Assembly: GCF_002843385.1 (NCBI RefSeq)
Contig: NZ_MVDE01000009.1
Coordinates: 62,001-126,000 of the forward strand
Length of the DNA stretch: 64,000 nt
From: Labilibaculum manganireducens
GTDB taxonomy: Bacteria > Bacteroidota > Bacteroidia > Bacteroidales > Marinifilaceae
Direction of reading: 5' to 3'
In this document: in pieces, positions 18,687 through 29,100 of the stretch
Layout of the letters: every line of letters starts with the position of its first letter
Position numbering within the stretch: the stretch's first letter is position 1
Position numbers and translations under genes: made by a program
Notes under the pieces: generated by a model
Seen by the model: only the letters and a program-made list of their open reading frames with translations
Database searches by the model: none
Told to the model about the DNA's origin: nothing

Positions 18687-18846
18687 CAGCAAAGAGGGTG
18701 TCCAAAAAGTATTGTTCTATTGTCATTCTGAGCCTGTCGAAGAATCTTTCCCTTTGAAAAACAGATGTTTCGTCCCGATAGCCATCGGAATCGCTCAACA
18801 TGACAATCCAATACAAAATATTCCTTTTTGGACACCCTCTTTGCTG
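18687..18846. repeat. 160-bp palindromic intergenic repeat (MITE/REP-like)
   Basis: The two ends are a perfect 23-bp inverted repeat (18687-18709 and 18824-18846; GAGGGTGTCCAAAAAG core). Inside it the symmetry continues imperfectly: TTGTCATTCTGAGC near 18719 is mirrored by GCTCAACATGACAA near 18794-18807. The word TGTCATTCTGAGC with GAAGAATCT is a common intergenic repeat in Bacteroidota, as far as I remember. It has no coding capacity. It may fold as one long hairpin and serve as a terminator, or be a non-autonomous mobile element. Confidence 0.8.
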
Positions 18847-19217
18847 TTTTTATATGACTGACTAAAGACACATCTAAAATCTCATTTAATCTACACCACA
18901 CCTCCTCAACTTCATCCTAATGCACAGTTATTAACTATGCATGATTTTCCACGTCAATTCCTTCCTCCTCAATTTCAGATTAATTTTATTTATAATTATT
19001 ATAAATAACATTTTCTATAAAAGAGAATCAACATCCTGAAATCCCGAAAAACAGCCTAGCTTAGTGTACTTTATACAACCTACTCCGCATACGATTTCGA
19101 AAAAGACATAAATCATTTTTTGATTTTTCTAAAAAAGGATTTACATTAGCATTAAATATAGTTAGTGTTACTTTAACACTTAATTAAAAAAATAAGATAC
19201 AAACCTCAACTATAAAG
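18847..19217. other. Control region upstream of the glucan locus
   Basis: 371 bases without a gene, AT-rich, ending in the candidate operator at 19164-19180. The glucan-locus promoter must lie here, but no exact TAnnTTTG box was found. Confidence 0.45.
19164..19180. promoter_or_regulatory. Candidate operator of the Nudix-type regulator
   Basis: A perfect palindrome AGTGTTA-CTT-TAACACT, with 7-bp half-sites separated by 3 bases. It sits 37 bases before the start codon of the regulator gene. The position and symmetry suit an autoregulatory site for a dimeric winged-helix protein; binding is not shown. Confidence 0.5.
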
Positions 19218-19958
19218 ATGCCAAGCAGACCACTTAACGATTACATATCTGTAGATTGCGTAATATTCGGATACAATGGACAAGAACTACAAGTTTTACT
19301 TGTAGATAGAACACTTACTAATAATTCCACAGGACAGCCCGAGTTTACTGATTTAACATTAACAGGAAATCACATCTATGAAGATGAAACTATTGAGCAG
19401 GCAGCTTATCGTGTTTTATTTGACTTAACAGGTTTAAAAAATGTATTCCTTGATCAATTTAAAACATTTGCGCATCCCGACAGATTAAAAAAAGAGAATG
19501 ACAGAAGATGGTTAATTCACGATGGCAGAGACCCTGATAAAAGAATTGTATCAATTGGATATTTTGCCCTTCTGGCAACACAGAATATTACCTTAGAGTG
19601 GAAAGGCAGAAACGTGAAATGGGTTCCTGTATCAGAAGTTGGAGAACTGGCATTCGATCACAATCAAATTCTGGAGGAAGCTTTAATTGCATTACGAAAT
19701 AAAATTAAGCAAGAACCAATCGGCTTTGAATTGCTTCCTGAAAAATTTAGTCTGACACAACTACAAAACATATACGAGGTGATATTAAGCACTGAGTTGG
19801 ACAAGAGAAATTTCAGAAAAAAAATTGCCCGCATGAAATATTTGATTCCTACGGATGAAAAACAAACAGGAGTTGCTCATAAACCCGCACGCCTTTATGT
19901 ATTTAGCAGAGAGGTTTATGAAAAAACAAAAAAGGAATTATTTGATTTCACAGTCTAA
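19218..19958 (+). CDS. Nudix-type (NrtR/AraR-like) transcriptional regulator
   Basis: 246 residues: an N-terminal Nudix fold (about 8-150) and a C-terminal winged helix (about 165-246, with LTQLQNIYEVIL and NFRKKIARMKYLIPT). The Nudix box, residues 50-73, has lost its metal-binding glutamates: where REUxEExGU is expected it reads RVLFDLTGL. It is therefore very likely not a hydrolase but a sugar-sensing repressor or activator. Characterised relatives include NrtR and the Bacteroides AraR. It is the first gene of the glucan locus, 9 bases before the transporter, and a palindrome lies upstream of it. The effector is probably a glucan breakdown product or sugar phosphate (inference). Confidence 0.85.
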   Translation: MPSRPLNDYISVDCVIFGYNGQELQVLLVDRTLTNNSTGQPEFTDLTLTGNHIYEDETIEQAAYRVLFDLTGLKNVFLDQFKTFAHPDRLKKENDRRWLIHDGRDPDKRIVSIGYFALLATQNITLEWKGRNVKWVPVSEVGELAFDHNQILEEALIALRNKIKQEPIGFELLPEKFSLTQLQNIYEVILSTELDKRNFRKKIARMKYLIPTDEKQTGVAHKPARLYVFSREVYEKTKKELFDFTV

Positions 19959-19967
19959 AAAATAAAA

Positions 19968-21572
19968 ATGTCAGATTCAACTAAAATATCTTTTAAAGAA
20001 AAACTTGGCTACGCTCTTGGCGATGGCGCTGCTAATATAGCCTGGAGAGGTGTAGCAACTTTTCTATTCATATTCTACACTGATGTTTTTGGGATAAATC
20101 CAGCTGCTGTAGGTTTACTAATGTTAATTGCTCGTTTTTCAGATGGCATTAGTGATGTTCTAATGGGAATTGCCGGCGATAGAACAAATACGAAGTATGG
20201 TAAATTTCGACCTTGGATATTGTTTACAGCAATACCATTAGGCGTAATTCTTTCCCTTCTTTTCACTGCTCCAAATCTAGGTCCTACAGGCAAAATAATA
20301 TATGCCTATACAACTTATATTATTTTCACATTAGTTTATACCGCCAACAATATTCCCTACGGCGCATTAATGGCGGTAATGACAGGTGACGACAAAGAGA
20401 GAACTAGTATAGGATCGTACAGAATGGTAGGTGCTTTTGCCGGCGGAATGCTCGTACAAGGAGCTTTACTCTATTTGGTTGCACATTTTGGAAATATCAA
20501 TCCAACGGTTAGTGTAAGCGAGTTGGCTTCCGATAGATTTCAGGTGACTGTCTCTGCTCCTTCCGATGTAGAAAATGTAAACATTAAAACAAAAGATGGC
20601 ATTGCAAACTTTATTTGGGAAAACAATAACAATTCAACTAATTCTCCTACTACAGGAAAGAGTTTCTCAATGGAAGCCAACAAGCCATATTCATTTATCG
20701 TTTCAGGTGAAAAGAACCTAAACAAAGACAAAATAATTGTGATCGATCAGAAAAGTGGTTATAGCTATTCCATTTATCTGATGTCGGCTTTTTTAGCTCT
20801 TTTCATGTTTATCACCTTTTGGACTACCACAGAAAGAGTTCACCCCCCTAAAGAGCAGCAAAGCGATCTTTGGAGAGATTTAAAAGATTTAATCAATAAC
20901 AAACCTTGGGTAGTCTTATTAACAATCGGATTGTTATTCAGCATCTACAATTCAATTAAGCAGGGAATCGTAGTAATTTATTTCACTCATTATTTACACA
21001 ATCAGATTTTAGCTGCTTCTTTTATGGTTGCATTAATGTTTGCTTCTATTGCTGGCGCAATGATTACTGCACCCTTAAGCAAGAAATTAGGAAAGAAAAA
21101 GCTGTTCATCTACGCACTAATTTTCTCAGGAGTAGTGAATGCATCAATCATATTTTGCGGCCCGGGCGATATAAGCGCAATTTTTGCCTTAGGTATTATT
21201 TCTGAATTTGCTGCCGCAATATTCCCAACCTTATTCTTTGCCATGCTTGGGGATGCTGCCGATTATTCCGAATTTAAAAATGGCCGGCGCGCTACCGGAT
21301 TAATTTATTCCGCAGGTTCGTTTGCCACCAAATTTGGTGGTGGTATAGCAGGTGCAATAATCGGTTTTATTTTGGCTACTTTTCATTACAACGGGCAAGA
21401 TTATTCAGCCATTCAGGGAGCAATTCCAGGAATTACAATGCTGATGAGTTGGGTACCCGCGATCATTGCCATTTTAGGTGCAGTTTTCATGACAATATAT
21501 CCATTGAATCAAACGAAAATGAATGAAATAACTCTGGAACTTACAGACAGAAGAACAAGAGAAAAAAAATAG
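19968..21572 (+). CDS. GPH-family sugar:cation symporter with periplasmic insertion
   Basis: 534 residues, a major-facilitator transporter of the glycoside-pentoside-hexuronide family (MelB-like), with LGYALGDGAANIAW at the N-terminus and the conserved RFSDGISDVLMG near residues 56-67. Twelve helices can be placed. Between helix 5 (about 152-172) and helix 6 (about 266-287) lies an extra hydrophilic segment of about 90 residues (175-265), which by topology should be in the periplasm. Ordinary family members are about 450-470 residues. It probably imports a gluco-disaccharide for the GH94 enzyme encoded next. It lies 9 bases after the regulator gene in the same operon. Confidence 0.88.
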   Translation: MSDSTKISFKEKLGYALGDGAANIAWRGVATFLFIFYTDVFGINPAAVGLLMLIARFSDGISDVLMGIAGDRTNTKYGKFRPWILFTAIPLGVILSLLFTAPNLGPTGKIIYAYTTYIIFTLVYTANNIPYGALMAVMTGDDKERTSIGSYRMVGAFAGGMLVQGALLYLVAHFGNINPTVSVSELASDRFQVTVSAPSDVENVNIKTKDGIANFIWENNNNSTNSPTTGKSFSMEANKPYSFIVSGEKNLNKDKIIVIDQKSGYSYSIYLMSAFLALFMFITFWTTTERVHPPKEQQSDLWRDLKDLINNKPWVVLLTIGLLFSIYNSIKQGIVVIYFTHYLHNQILAASFMVALMFASIAGAMITAPLSKKLGKKKLFIYALIFSGVVNASIIFCGPGDISAIFALGIISEFAAAIFPTLFFAMLGDAADYSEFKNGRRATGLIYSAGSFATKFGGGIAGAIIGFILATFHYNGQDYSAIQGAIPGITMLMSWVPAIIAILGAVFMTIYPLNQTKMNEITLELTDRRTREKK

Positions 21573-21635
21573 AATATATAAGTATAATTAGGTACCAACA
21601 ACACCTAAAAGAGTAAACAATTTAATTTTAGTATT

Positions 21636-24068
21636 ATGAAGTACGGTTTCTTTGATGATGCCAACAAGGAGTATGTTATTACCTCACCAAAAACTCCGTT
21701 CCCTTGGATTAATTACCTTGGGAATAAAGATTTTTTTGGGTTAATATCAAACACAGCAGGAGGATATACTTTTTATAAAGACGCGAAATTTCGAAGATTA
21801 ACGAGATATCGTTACAATAACGTTCCTGTAGACATGGGCGGACGTTATTACTATATAAAAGATGAGGAGTGCACATGGAACCCAGGCTTTAAACCAACTC
21901 AAACAGAACTGGATAAATATGAATGCCGTCACGGACTTAGTTATACCCGTTTTTTAAGTAGTAAAAATGGACTTGCTTCAAATTTACTTTGCTTCATCCC
22001 ACTCGACTACATGGGAGAAGTGCATCTTTTGAGACTTAAAAATGAAACAGACAAAGCAAAAAAAGTAAAACTATTCTCATTTGCTGAATGGTGTTTGTGG
22101 AATGCTGAAGATGACATGACCAACTTTCAGCGCAACCTGTCGACAGGTGAAGTGGAAATAGAAGGTTCTGCTCTTTATCACAAAACAGAATACAAAGAGC
22201 GCAGAAATCATTATGCATTCTTTTCGGTAAATTCTGAAATTAACGGTTTTGATACCGATCGAGAAAGCTTTATTGGTATGCACAACGGATTCGACAAACC
22301 GCAGGCAATCGAAAATGGCAAAGCTGGAAACAGTGTTGCTCATGGATGGTCGCCAGTTGCATCGCATTACATCGAAGTTGAATTGCAGCCAGGTGAAGAA
22401 AAGGAATTTGTTTTCATTTTAGGTTACGTAGAAAACAAAGACGAAGAAAAATGGAGTTCAAAAGGAATCATCAATAAGGCGAAAGCCAAAGCCATGATGG
22501 CTCAATTTGACACTACCGCAAAAGTAAATGCTGCTTTCGCAGATTTAGAAAGTTATTGGTCCAAACTTCTTGACAAATTCAATTTAAAAAGTAAAGAAAC
22601 CGAGCTAAACAGAATGGTTAGCATCTGGAATCAATACCAATGCATGGTCACCTTTAACATGTCGCGAAGTGCAAGTTTCTTCGAAAGTGGAATTGGCCGA
22701 GGCATGGGATTCCGTGATTCCAATCAGGATATCATTGGTTTTGTTCATCAGATACCTGCCGAAGCACGACAACGAATTTTAGACATAGCGGCCACCCAAT
22801 TTGAGGACGGCGGATGTTATCACCAATACCAACCATTAACAAAAATGGGAAATCATGCCTTAGGCGGCGATTTTAATGATGATCCGCTATGGTTAATCTT
22901 ATCTGTAACATGTTACATCAAAGAAACTGGTGATTTCAGTATTCTGGATGAAATGGTTCCTTTTGATAATGATGAATCGAAAGCACAATCTTTATTCCAT
23001 CATTTAAAAGTATCATTCAATCACGTCATCAATAATTTAGGACCTCATCAACTGCCTTTAATCGGTCGTGCCGATTGGAATGATTGTTTGAACCTGAACT
23101 GCTTCTCAACAAATCCAAACGAATCATTCCAAACAACAGGGAATAAAAAAGGACGAACTGCTGAATCTGTTATGATTGCAGGATTGTTCGTGGTTTATGG
23201 GAAAGAATTCATAAAACTTTGCAATCGAATTGGTAATACCGAAGAGGCCGACAAAGCCACCAAGCATGTTGAGGCAATGACTCAAACAATTAAGGATCAT
23301 GCATGGGATGGTGAATGGTTCTTGAGAGCATATGATTACTACGGTAAAAAAGTGGGATCAGAAGAAAACAAAGAAGGTAAAATTTTCATTGAATCGCAAG
23401 GTTGGTGCACCATGGCCGAAATTGGCCGTGAGGAAGGCTTGATGGAAAAGGCTCTTGACAGTGTTAAGGAACGAATGGATACGCCTTACGGAATTGTTTT
23501 AAATAATCCAGCCTTCACCGAATACAAAATTGAGTATGGTGAAATCTCTACCTATCCTGCCGGATACAAAGAAAACGCAGGTATTTTCTGTCACAACAAT
23601 CCATGGATAATCATTGGTGAAGCCCTTTTAGGAAGAGGCGATCAAGCTTGGGATTATTTCCGTAAAATCTGTCCTTCTTACTTAGAAGAAATCAGTGAAT
23701 TACACAAAGTTGAACCCTACGTGTACTGCCAAATGGTAGCCGGGAAAGATGCTTTTAAACCAGGCGAAGGAAAAAACAGCTGGCTGACTGGAACTGCATC
23801 GTGGAATTTCTATGCCATCTCTCAATACATTTTAGGTATTCAACCAGATTACGATGGATTAAGAATTGATCCTTGTATTCCTAAAAAATGGAAAGAATAC
23901 ACCATAACCCGTCAATTTCGTGGAGTAAGTTATGAAATTAAGATCTTGAATCCTGATGGGAAAAACAAAGGAGTAAAATCAATGGAAATTGATGGAGCAC
24001 CAGTGAATGGCAACATAATTCCAATTTTAAAATCAGGAACTCATAAAGTAACGGTTATAATAGGATAA
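21636..24068 (+). CDS. GH94 cellobiose phosphorylase
   Basis: 810 residues, the normal length for GH94 cellobiose phosphorylase. The N-terminus ([20 protein letters not shown], then PFPWINYLG and [12 protein letters not shown]) closely follows the characterised Cellvibrio gilvus enzyme. The catalytic-acid motif [11 protein letters not shown] is intact, with Asp483 in WND. No signal peptide, so it is cytoplasmic. It converts cellobiose and phosphate to alpha-glucose-1-phosphate and glucose, conserving bond energy. Very similar enzymes act on laminaribiose or chitobiose, so substrate choice is likely but not proven. It sits between the importer and a secreted GH9 endoglucanase, which supports a role in cello-oligosaccharide or mixed-glucan use. 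Confidence 0.92.
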   Translation: MKYGFFDDANKEYVITSPKTPFPWINYLGNKDFFGLISNTAGGYTFYKDAKFRRLTRYRYNNVPVDMGGRYYYIKDEECTWNPGFKPTQTELDKYECRHGLSYTRFLSSKNGLASNLLCFIPLDYMGEVHLLRLKNETDKAKKVKLFSFAEWCLWNAEDDMTNFQRNLSTGEVEIEGSALYHKTEYKERRNHYAFFSVNSEINGFDTDRESFIGMHNGFDKPQAIENGKAGNSVAHGWSPVASHYIEVELQPGEEKEFVFILGYVENKDEEKWSSKGIINKAKAKAMMAQFDTTAKVNAAFADLESYWSKLLDKFNLKSKETELNRMVSIWNQYQCMVTFNMSRSASFFESGIGRGMGFRDSNQDIIGFVHQIPAEARQRILDIAATQFEDGGCYHQYQPLTKMGNHALGGDFNDDPLWLILSVTCYIKETGDFSILDEMVPFDNDESKAQSLFHHLKVSFNHVINNLGPHQLPLIGRADWNDCLNLNCFSTNPNESFQTTGNKKGRTAESVMIAGLFVVYGKEFIKLCNRIGNTEEADKATKHVEAMTQTIKDHAWDGEWFLRAYDYYGKKVGSEENKEGKIFIESQGWCTMAEIGREEGLMEKALDSVKERMDTPYGIVLNNPAFTEYKIEYGEISTYPAGYKENAGIFCHNNPWIIIGEALLGRGDQAWDYFRKICPSYLEEISELHKVEPYVYCQMVAGKDAFKPGEGKNSWLTGTASWNFYAISQYILGIQPDYDGLRIDPCIPKKWKEYTITRQFRGVSYEIKILNPDGKNKGVKSMEIDGAPVNGNIIPILKSGTHKVTVIIG

Positions 24069-24081
24069 TAAATACATAGTG

Positions 24082-25815
24082 ATGAAGATCAAGAACTATA
24101 AAATATACGCATGCCTGCTTTCTGTATTATTTACAGCATTTGCTTGTACCCAAAAAATGGATGAACCTGTTCCGGCAAACGAACAACTCATACTTGCCAA
24201 TCAAGTTGGATATGAGAACAATGCTCCTAAAAAGGCAATGATCAGAACAAGTGCCGATCTGTTTCAAATTAAAAACAGCAATGGTAAAATCATACTTGAA
24301 AAAGCTGTTGGTTCGAAACAATATAGTTCATTATCAGGTGATACGATCCAATCAATAGATTTTTCGGAATTAACAGATAAGGGGGAGTATTATATTATAG
24401 CAAATGACAGCATCATCTCAAATAAAATCATCATATCAGAAAGACCTTACGCGGAACTTGCAAAAGCTTCGCTTAAGTCTTTCTATCTGAATCGATCAGG
24501 AATGAAAATTGACAGTTTGTATGGTGGAATTTGGGCTCGCCCGGAAGGTCACCCCGATACAATTGTATATTATCACTCTTCTGCTGCAGATAAAAATCAT
24601 CCCGAAAATAGTATTGTATCATCACCAAAAGGCTGGTACGATGCCGGGGATTACAACAAATACATCGTTAACAGCAGTATTTCAACCTACACTTTACTTT
24701 TTGCATATAAATCATTCCCAGCTTACTTCAATGAACTGAACGTGAACATTCCGGAATCAAATAACGAAATTCCTGATATTTTGGACGAAGCATTGTACAA
24801 TTTACGATGGATGATGACAATGCAGGATACTTTTGATGGTGGCGTTTATCACAAGCTAACCACTAAAAATTTTGAAGGTTTTGTAATGCCGCATGAAGCT
24901 GCCAATAAAAGATATTTGGTTCAGAAAAGTACGGCTGCAGCATTGGATTTTGCTGCAACAATGGCTTATGCTTCCCGGCTTTTTGCTGATTTTAGTTCGA
25001 GCTTGCCTGGTTTGGCTGATTCTTGCTTAATTCAATCAGAAAAAGCATGGAAATGGGCAGTTAAAAATCCAAATATCTTATACGAACAAGCCTCTGATAT
25101 AAATGCCGGAGCCTATGACGATACTAATTTAAGCGATGAATGGTACTGGGCATCTGCCGAATTATATCTGGCAACAGCCAACAATAAGTATAATAAGCAT
25201 CACAAAAACAATGATATTAATATTACAACTCCGGGATGGCAGGATGTAAATACCTTAGGCATAATTTCCTTACTAACTTCTGATATGAAGGGTGAATACA
25301 CCGAATTGAAAGATGTTTTTTTAAAGAACATCGATCAACTAATTGAGATTGAAAACAATTCACCATATAAAATCGCTGTTGAGAAATACGAATGGGGAAG
25401 TAATTCAGAATTTGCCAATCAAGGAATGATGAAATTACTTGCATACCAAATAACAAAGAATTCCAAATACCTGAACTCAGCAAGAGAGAGTTTAGACTAT
25501 TTGCTTGGCCGAAATGCAACTGCTTATTGCTTTGTAACAGGTTTTGGTTCTTTGAGCCCAATGAATATTCACCACCGACCTTCTGCTGCCGATTCTGTTC
25601 ATGAACCTGTGCCTGGCTTTTTGGTTGGCGGCCCCAATTTAATTGTTCCCAACGATTGTGGTTCTGATGTTATCAGATCTACTTACCCTGCTAAATCCTA
25701 TGCTGATGAGCAATGTAGTTATTCGACTAATGAAATTGCCATTAACTGGAATGCTCCGCTTGTTTATTTAACCTCAGGAATCGATGCTTATGGAAAAGGT
25801 CGTAAAGAAGAATAA
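24082..25815 (+). CDS. GH9 endoglucanase lipoprotein with N-terminal Ig-like domain
   Basis: 577 residues from the ATG at 24082 (a GTG three bases earlier is less likely). The lipoprotein signal has Cys22 in FACTQ. An N-terminal CelD_N Ig-like domain spans about 30-115 (ILANQVGYENNAPKKAMIR), followed by the GH9 (alpha/alpha)6 catalytic domain. Active-site motifs are visible: WYDAGDYNKY with Asp187 and Asp190 (base), HHRPSAAD, and the acid Glu551 in STNEIAINWNAPL. It hydrolyses beta-1,4 bonds in cellulose, mixed-linkage glucan or xyloglucan; the exact substrate is open. It probably faces the cell surface. It starts 13 bases after the GH94 stop, so both are cotranscribed. Confidence 0.92.
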   Translation: MKIKNYKIYACLLSVLFTAFACTQKMDEPVPANEQLILANQVGYENNAPKKAMIRTSADLFQIKNSNGKIILEKAVGSKQYSSLSGDTIQSIDFSELTDKGEYYIIANDSIISNKIIISERPYAELAKASLKSFYLNRSGMKIDSLYGGIWARPEGHPDTIVYYHSSAADKNHPENSIVSSPKGWYDAGDYNKYIVNSSISTYTLLFAYKSFPAYFNELNVNIPESNNEIPDILDEALYNLRWMMTMQDTFDGGVYHKLTTKNFEGFVMPHEAANKRYLVQKSTAAALDFAATMAYASRLFADFSSSLPGLADSCLIQSEKAWKWAVKNPNILYEQASDINAGAYDDTNLSDEWYWASAELYLATANNKYNKHHKNNDINITTPGWQDVNTLGIISLLTSDMKGEYTELKDVFLKNIDQLIEIENNSPYKIAVEKYEWGSNSEFANQGMMKLLAYQITKNSKYLNSARESLDYLLGRNATAYCFVTGFGSLSPMNIHHRPSAADSVHEPVPGFLVGGPNLIVPNDCGSDVIRSTYPAKSYADEQCSYSTNEIAINWNAPLVYLTSGIDAYGKGRKEE

Positions 25816-25834
25816 AAAAATGCCGGAAAGATTA

Positions 25835-25886
25835 GTTGGTCCTCTCCTTCCGACAAATAATTCATTTTATTAATACGCTAATGAAT
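25835..25886 (+). repeat. 52-bp leader element, copy 1
   Basis: Begins with GTTGGTCCTCTCCTT and ends with AATACGCTAATGAAT, both identical to copy 2; the 22 central bases are only partly conserved. It lies 20 bases after the GH9 stop codon. Confidence 0.85.
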
Positions 25887-26117
25887 CGGCGCAAATTTAT
25901 AAAAAAAAAGGGGAATTAGAAGAACACTAATTCTCTGATAAGCAATAGTGAAACAACTATTCACAAAAGACAATACTCTTATTTTCTCTTTTGTGAATAT
26001 CGAAAACGATGTAAATCTGATTTTCAGTAACTACACATAAATTTTAAAGTCTAAAAATACACATATGATAAAAAACAAAGATTAAAAAAAGTTTATATCA
26101 AAAACCCATTAGGATGT

Positions 26118-26169
26118 GTTGGTCCTCTCCTTTTGGGAAATAAATTGTAACCATAATACGCTAATGAAT
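26118..26169 (+). repeat. 52-bp leader element, copy 2, abutting the susC start
   Basis: Same 15-base arms as copy 1 in the same order and spacing, with different central bases. Its end lies 7 bases upstream of the susC ATG, so the right arm covers the ribosome-binding region. Confidence 0.85.
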
Positions 26170-26176
26170 TAATTTT

Positions 26177-29100
26177 ATGAAAAAATCTGAGATTTTTAAT
26201 GCTCCCACACATTGCCTTAAAACAGGGAAGCTAAACAACCGTAGATGGCTTTTGAAGTCATCCATGTTATTACTGATGGTATTTTGCAATGTATCCATCA
26301 TGTTTGGTCAAAGTACTAACAAGGAAATTATTGGTAAGATAACTGACTCCTCCGGTTTTGGTATACCTGGTGTTAATATTTCCTTAAAGGCAACTACAGT
26401 TGGAACAGTTTCCGATATTGATGGAAATTATTTTATTTCTGCCAATTCCGAAAACGTTATCGTTTATAGTTTTATTGGCTACACAAGCCAAGAAATTCTA
26501 GTTGGTAATCAAACTACAATCAATGTTCTTATGTCTGAAGATGCAATAGGCATGGATGAAGTTATTGTTGTTGGTTATGGTGTTCAGAAAAAGACACTTA
26601 ATACTGGATCAATTTCCAGCGTAAAAGGCGAAGATATTGCAAAAACATCAACCGGATTATTGCAACAAGCACTTCAGGGAAAATCTGCAGGAGTATCTAT
26701 TTTACCAACTTCTGGAGCTCCGGGTTCAGGTGTTAAAATACGTATTCGAGGTGTAGGTTCAAATGGAAACTCAAATCCATTATACATCGTCGATGGGATG
26801 AAAACAGGTGCTATTGATAACATTCAACCCGCTGATATTGCATCTGTTGAAATCCTTAAAGATGCTGCATCGGCAGCAATTTACGGAAACGAAGGAGCCA
26901 ATGGTGTATTAATTATTACAACCAAATCTGGTAAAGGAAAAAAGGGTGAAATTAACTACAACTTTTCCACAGGGATTCAGTCGATTTCAACCAAAGCTGA
27001 AATGATGAATGCTCAAGAATACATGCAATTTCAAACAGAGGCCGGAAACTCGATTAGCGATGATTCAGGAGTTGATACAGACTGGATTGATGAAGTTTCA
27101 GAAAATGCTTCTATTCAAAAGCATTATTTAAGCTTTGCAGGTGGAACAGATAAAACATCTTACATGCTTTCAGGATCTTATCTGAATCAAGATGGAGCTA
27201 TTGGAGGCAGTAATGCAAATTTTGAACGATTTACAACTCGTATCAACCTGAAAAGTGAAATGAAAGAATGGTTGGATGTTGGTGTAAATATGAGTTATTC
27301 ACATCATACCAGAAAAACCATTTCGGAAGATGATGAGTATAGAGGAATCATGAACAATGTTCTTTTAGCTGATCCTTTATCTCCTGTTTTTGACTCGAAC
27401 AATTCCGGTTGGATTTCTCCAAGTGGAAAAGCTTATGGAAAAGCAAACTATGTAACTGGTGAAATTCAAAATCCTGTCGCATTTATTGAAATGAGTAACA
27501 ATAAATATACTGTCGACAAAGTTTTGGGAATGGCTTTTGCGAGCATAAAACCATTAAAAGGTTTAACCTTTACCTCTCGTATTGGCTTAGACTTATCCTA
27601 CAACACCCAAAGTAGGTGGGCTCCTCTTTATAACTTTTCAACCGAGCAAAAAAATGAAACAACCAATGTCGAAGATAATATTGATAGATATTATACTTGG
27701 TTGTGGGAAAACTTTGCTTCATACAACACTACTTTTGGAGATCATGATTTTACGTTCCTTTTAGGTACAGCGGCTGAACAATATACTCATCCTAACTATT
27801 ATTTAAAATCAGGCCCAATGGTTAAAGAAGGCTCTAATTATGCCTATCATGATTATACCTTAGATGATACTCAGGACAGAACCGGAGGAAAACTTGAAGA
27901 AAATACTAAAAACTCTTATTTCGGTAGATTATCATATAACTACGCAGCGAAATACATGGTAGAAGCTACTTTAAGATATGATGGTCATTCTAACTTGGCA
28001 GAAGGAAATAAATGGGATACATTCCCTTCCATTTCAGCAGGATGGTTGATATCTGAAGAAGGTTTTTGGAAATCAGATGCTATCAACTATTTAAAACTGA
28101 GAACCAGTTGGGGACAAAATGGTAGTGTTGCAAACACCCCTGGTTTCGAAGATCGTGAGTTTTGGCAATCAGGTCTAAGATATCCTAATCCTACAGGAGG
28201 ACTATTTACCGGAGGTACTCGCGTAGAAAAAGCTGTAAATACAGATCTTCGATGGGAAAAATCAGAACAATCAAATATTGGGGTAGAATTGAGAGCTTTT
28301 AATAGTAAACTGACTTTCGCCGCTGACTATTACGAAAAAACAACTAAAGATCTGATTGTTGCCGGGGAAACTGCTCCTTCAGTTGGGAACAACGCAAATC
28401 CAATGATAAACGGAGGTAATGTTTCTAATAAAGGATTCGATTTTGAATTAGGTTACAGAGATAATTTTGATGGATTGGAATTCGGCATCAACTTGAACTT
28501 GGCAACAGTTAAAAATAAGGTTACCAGCTTAACTCGTAACACCCCGGTTCCTGGAGCTGAAGTTAGAAGTTCAAAGTTAACATGGTTTGAGCAAGGAGAA
28601 CCAATCTGGTACTACAAAGGATACAAAACCGATGGTATAAATTCTGCTGATGGATCAGTAAACATCGTTGATGTAAATGAAGATGGAGAAATAACTTCTG
28701 ATGACATGACTAACATTGGTAGTCCACATCCGGATTTAATCTTTGGTGCAAATCTTAATTTAGCCTATAAAGGATTCGATTTTGCTGTATTTATGCAAGG
28801 GACAGCTGGAAATGAGAATTATATGGCTTGGTTCAGAAACGACCGTACTTATTCTAACAAACCTAAGTATTTCTTTACCGATAGATGGACACAAGCTGGC
28901 GATATTGCTTCTATGCCTAAACCAGACAACAGTAGCGATAATTTATACCGTAGCGATTTAATGGTAAAAGATGCCTCTTATATAAGAATAAAGCAGATTC
29001 AATTAGGCTATAATGTTTCTCAAAAATACCTAGATAAACTTCACCTTTCAAAATTCAGAGCATTTGTATCATTAGACGACTTCTTTACATTTACGAAGTA

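Larger units (their letters stand above)
25816..26176. promoter_or_regulatory. susC leader region with paired 52-bp elements
   Basis: 361 bases between GH9 and susC. It contains two copies of a 52-base element (25835-25886 and 26118-26169), the second ending 7 bases before the susC start. Between them are a 12-bp stem-loop (25959-25970 with 25987-25998) and a smaller one near 25912-25932. No exact housekeeping promoter box was found. The layout suggests post-transcriptional or attenuator control of susC. Confidence 0.55.

Noticed and set aside
18586-18816. Open frames on the minus strand through the palindromic repeat
   Set aside because: They come from the inverted repeat itself and have no protein-like features.
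18687-18846. Possible CRISPR or insertion sequence
   Set aside because: There are no regular repeats with spacers, no cas genes and no transposase; it is one palindromic element.
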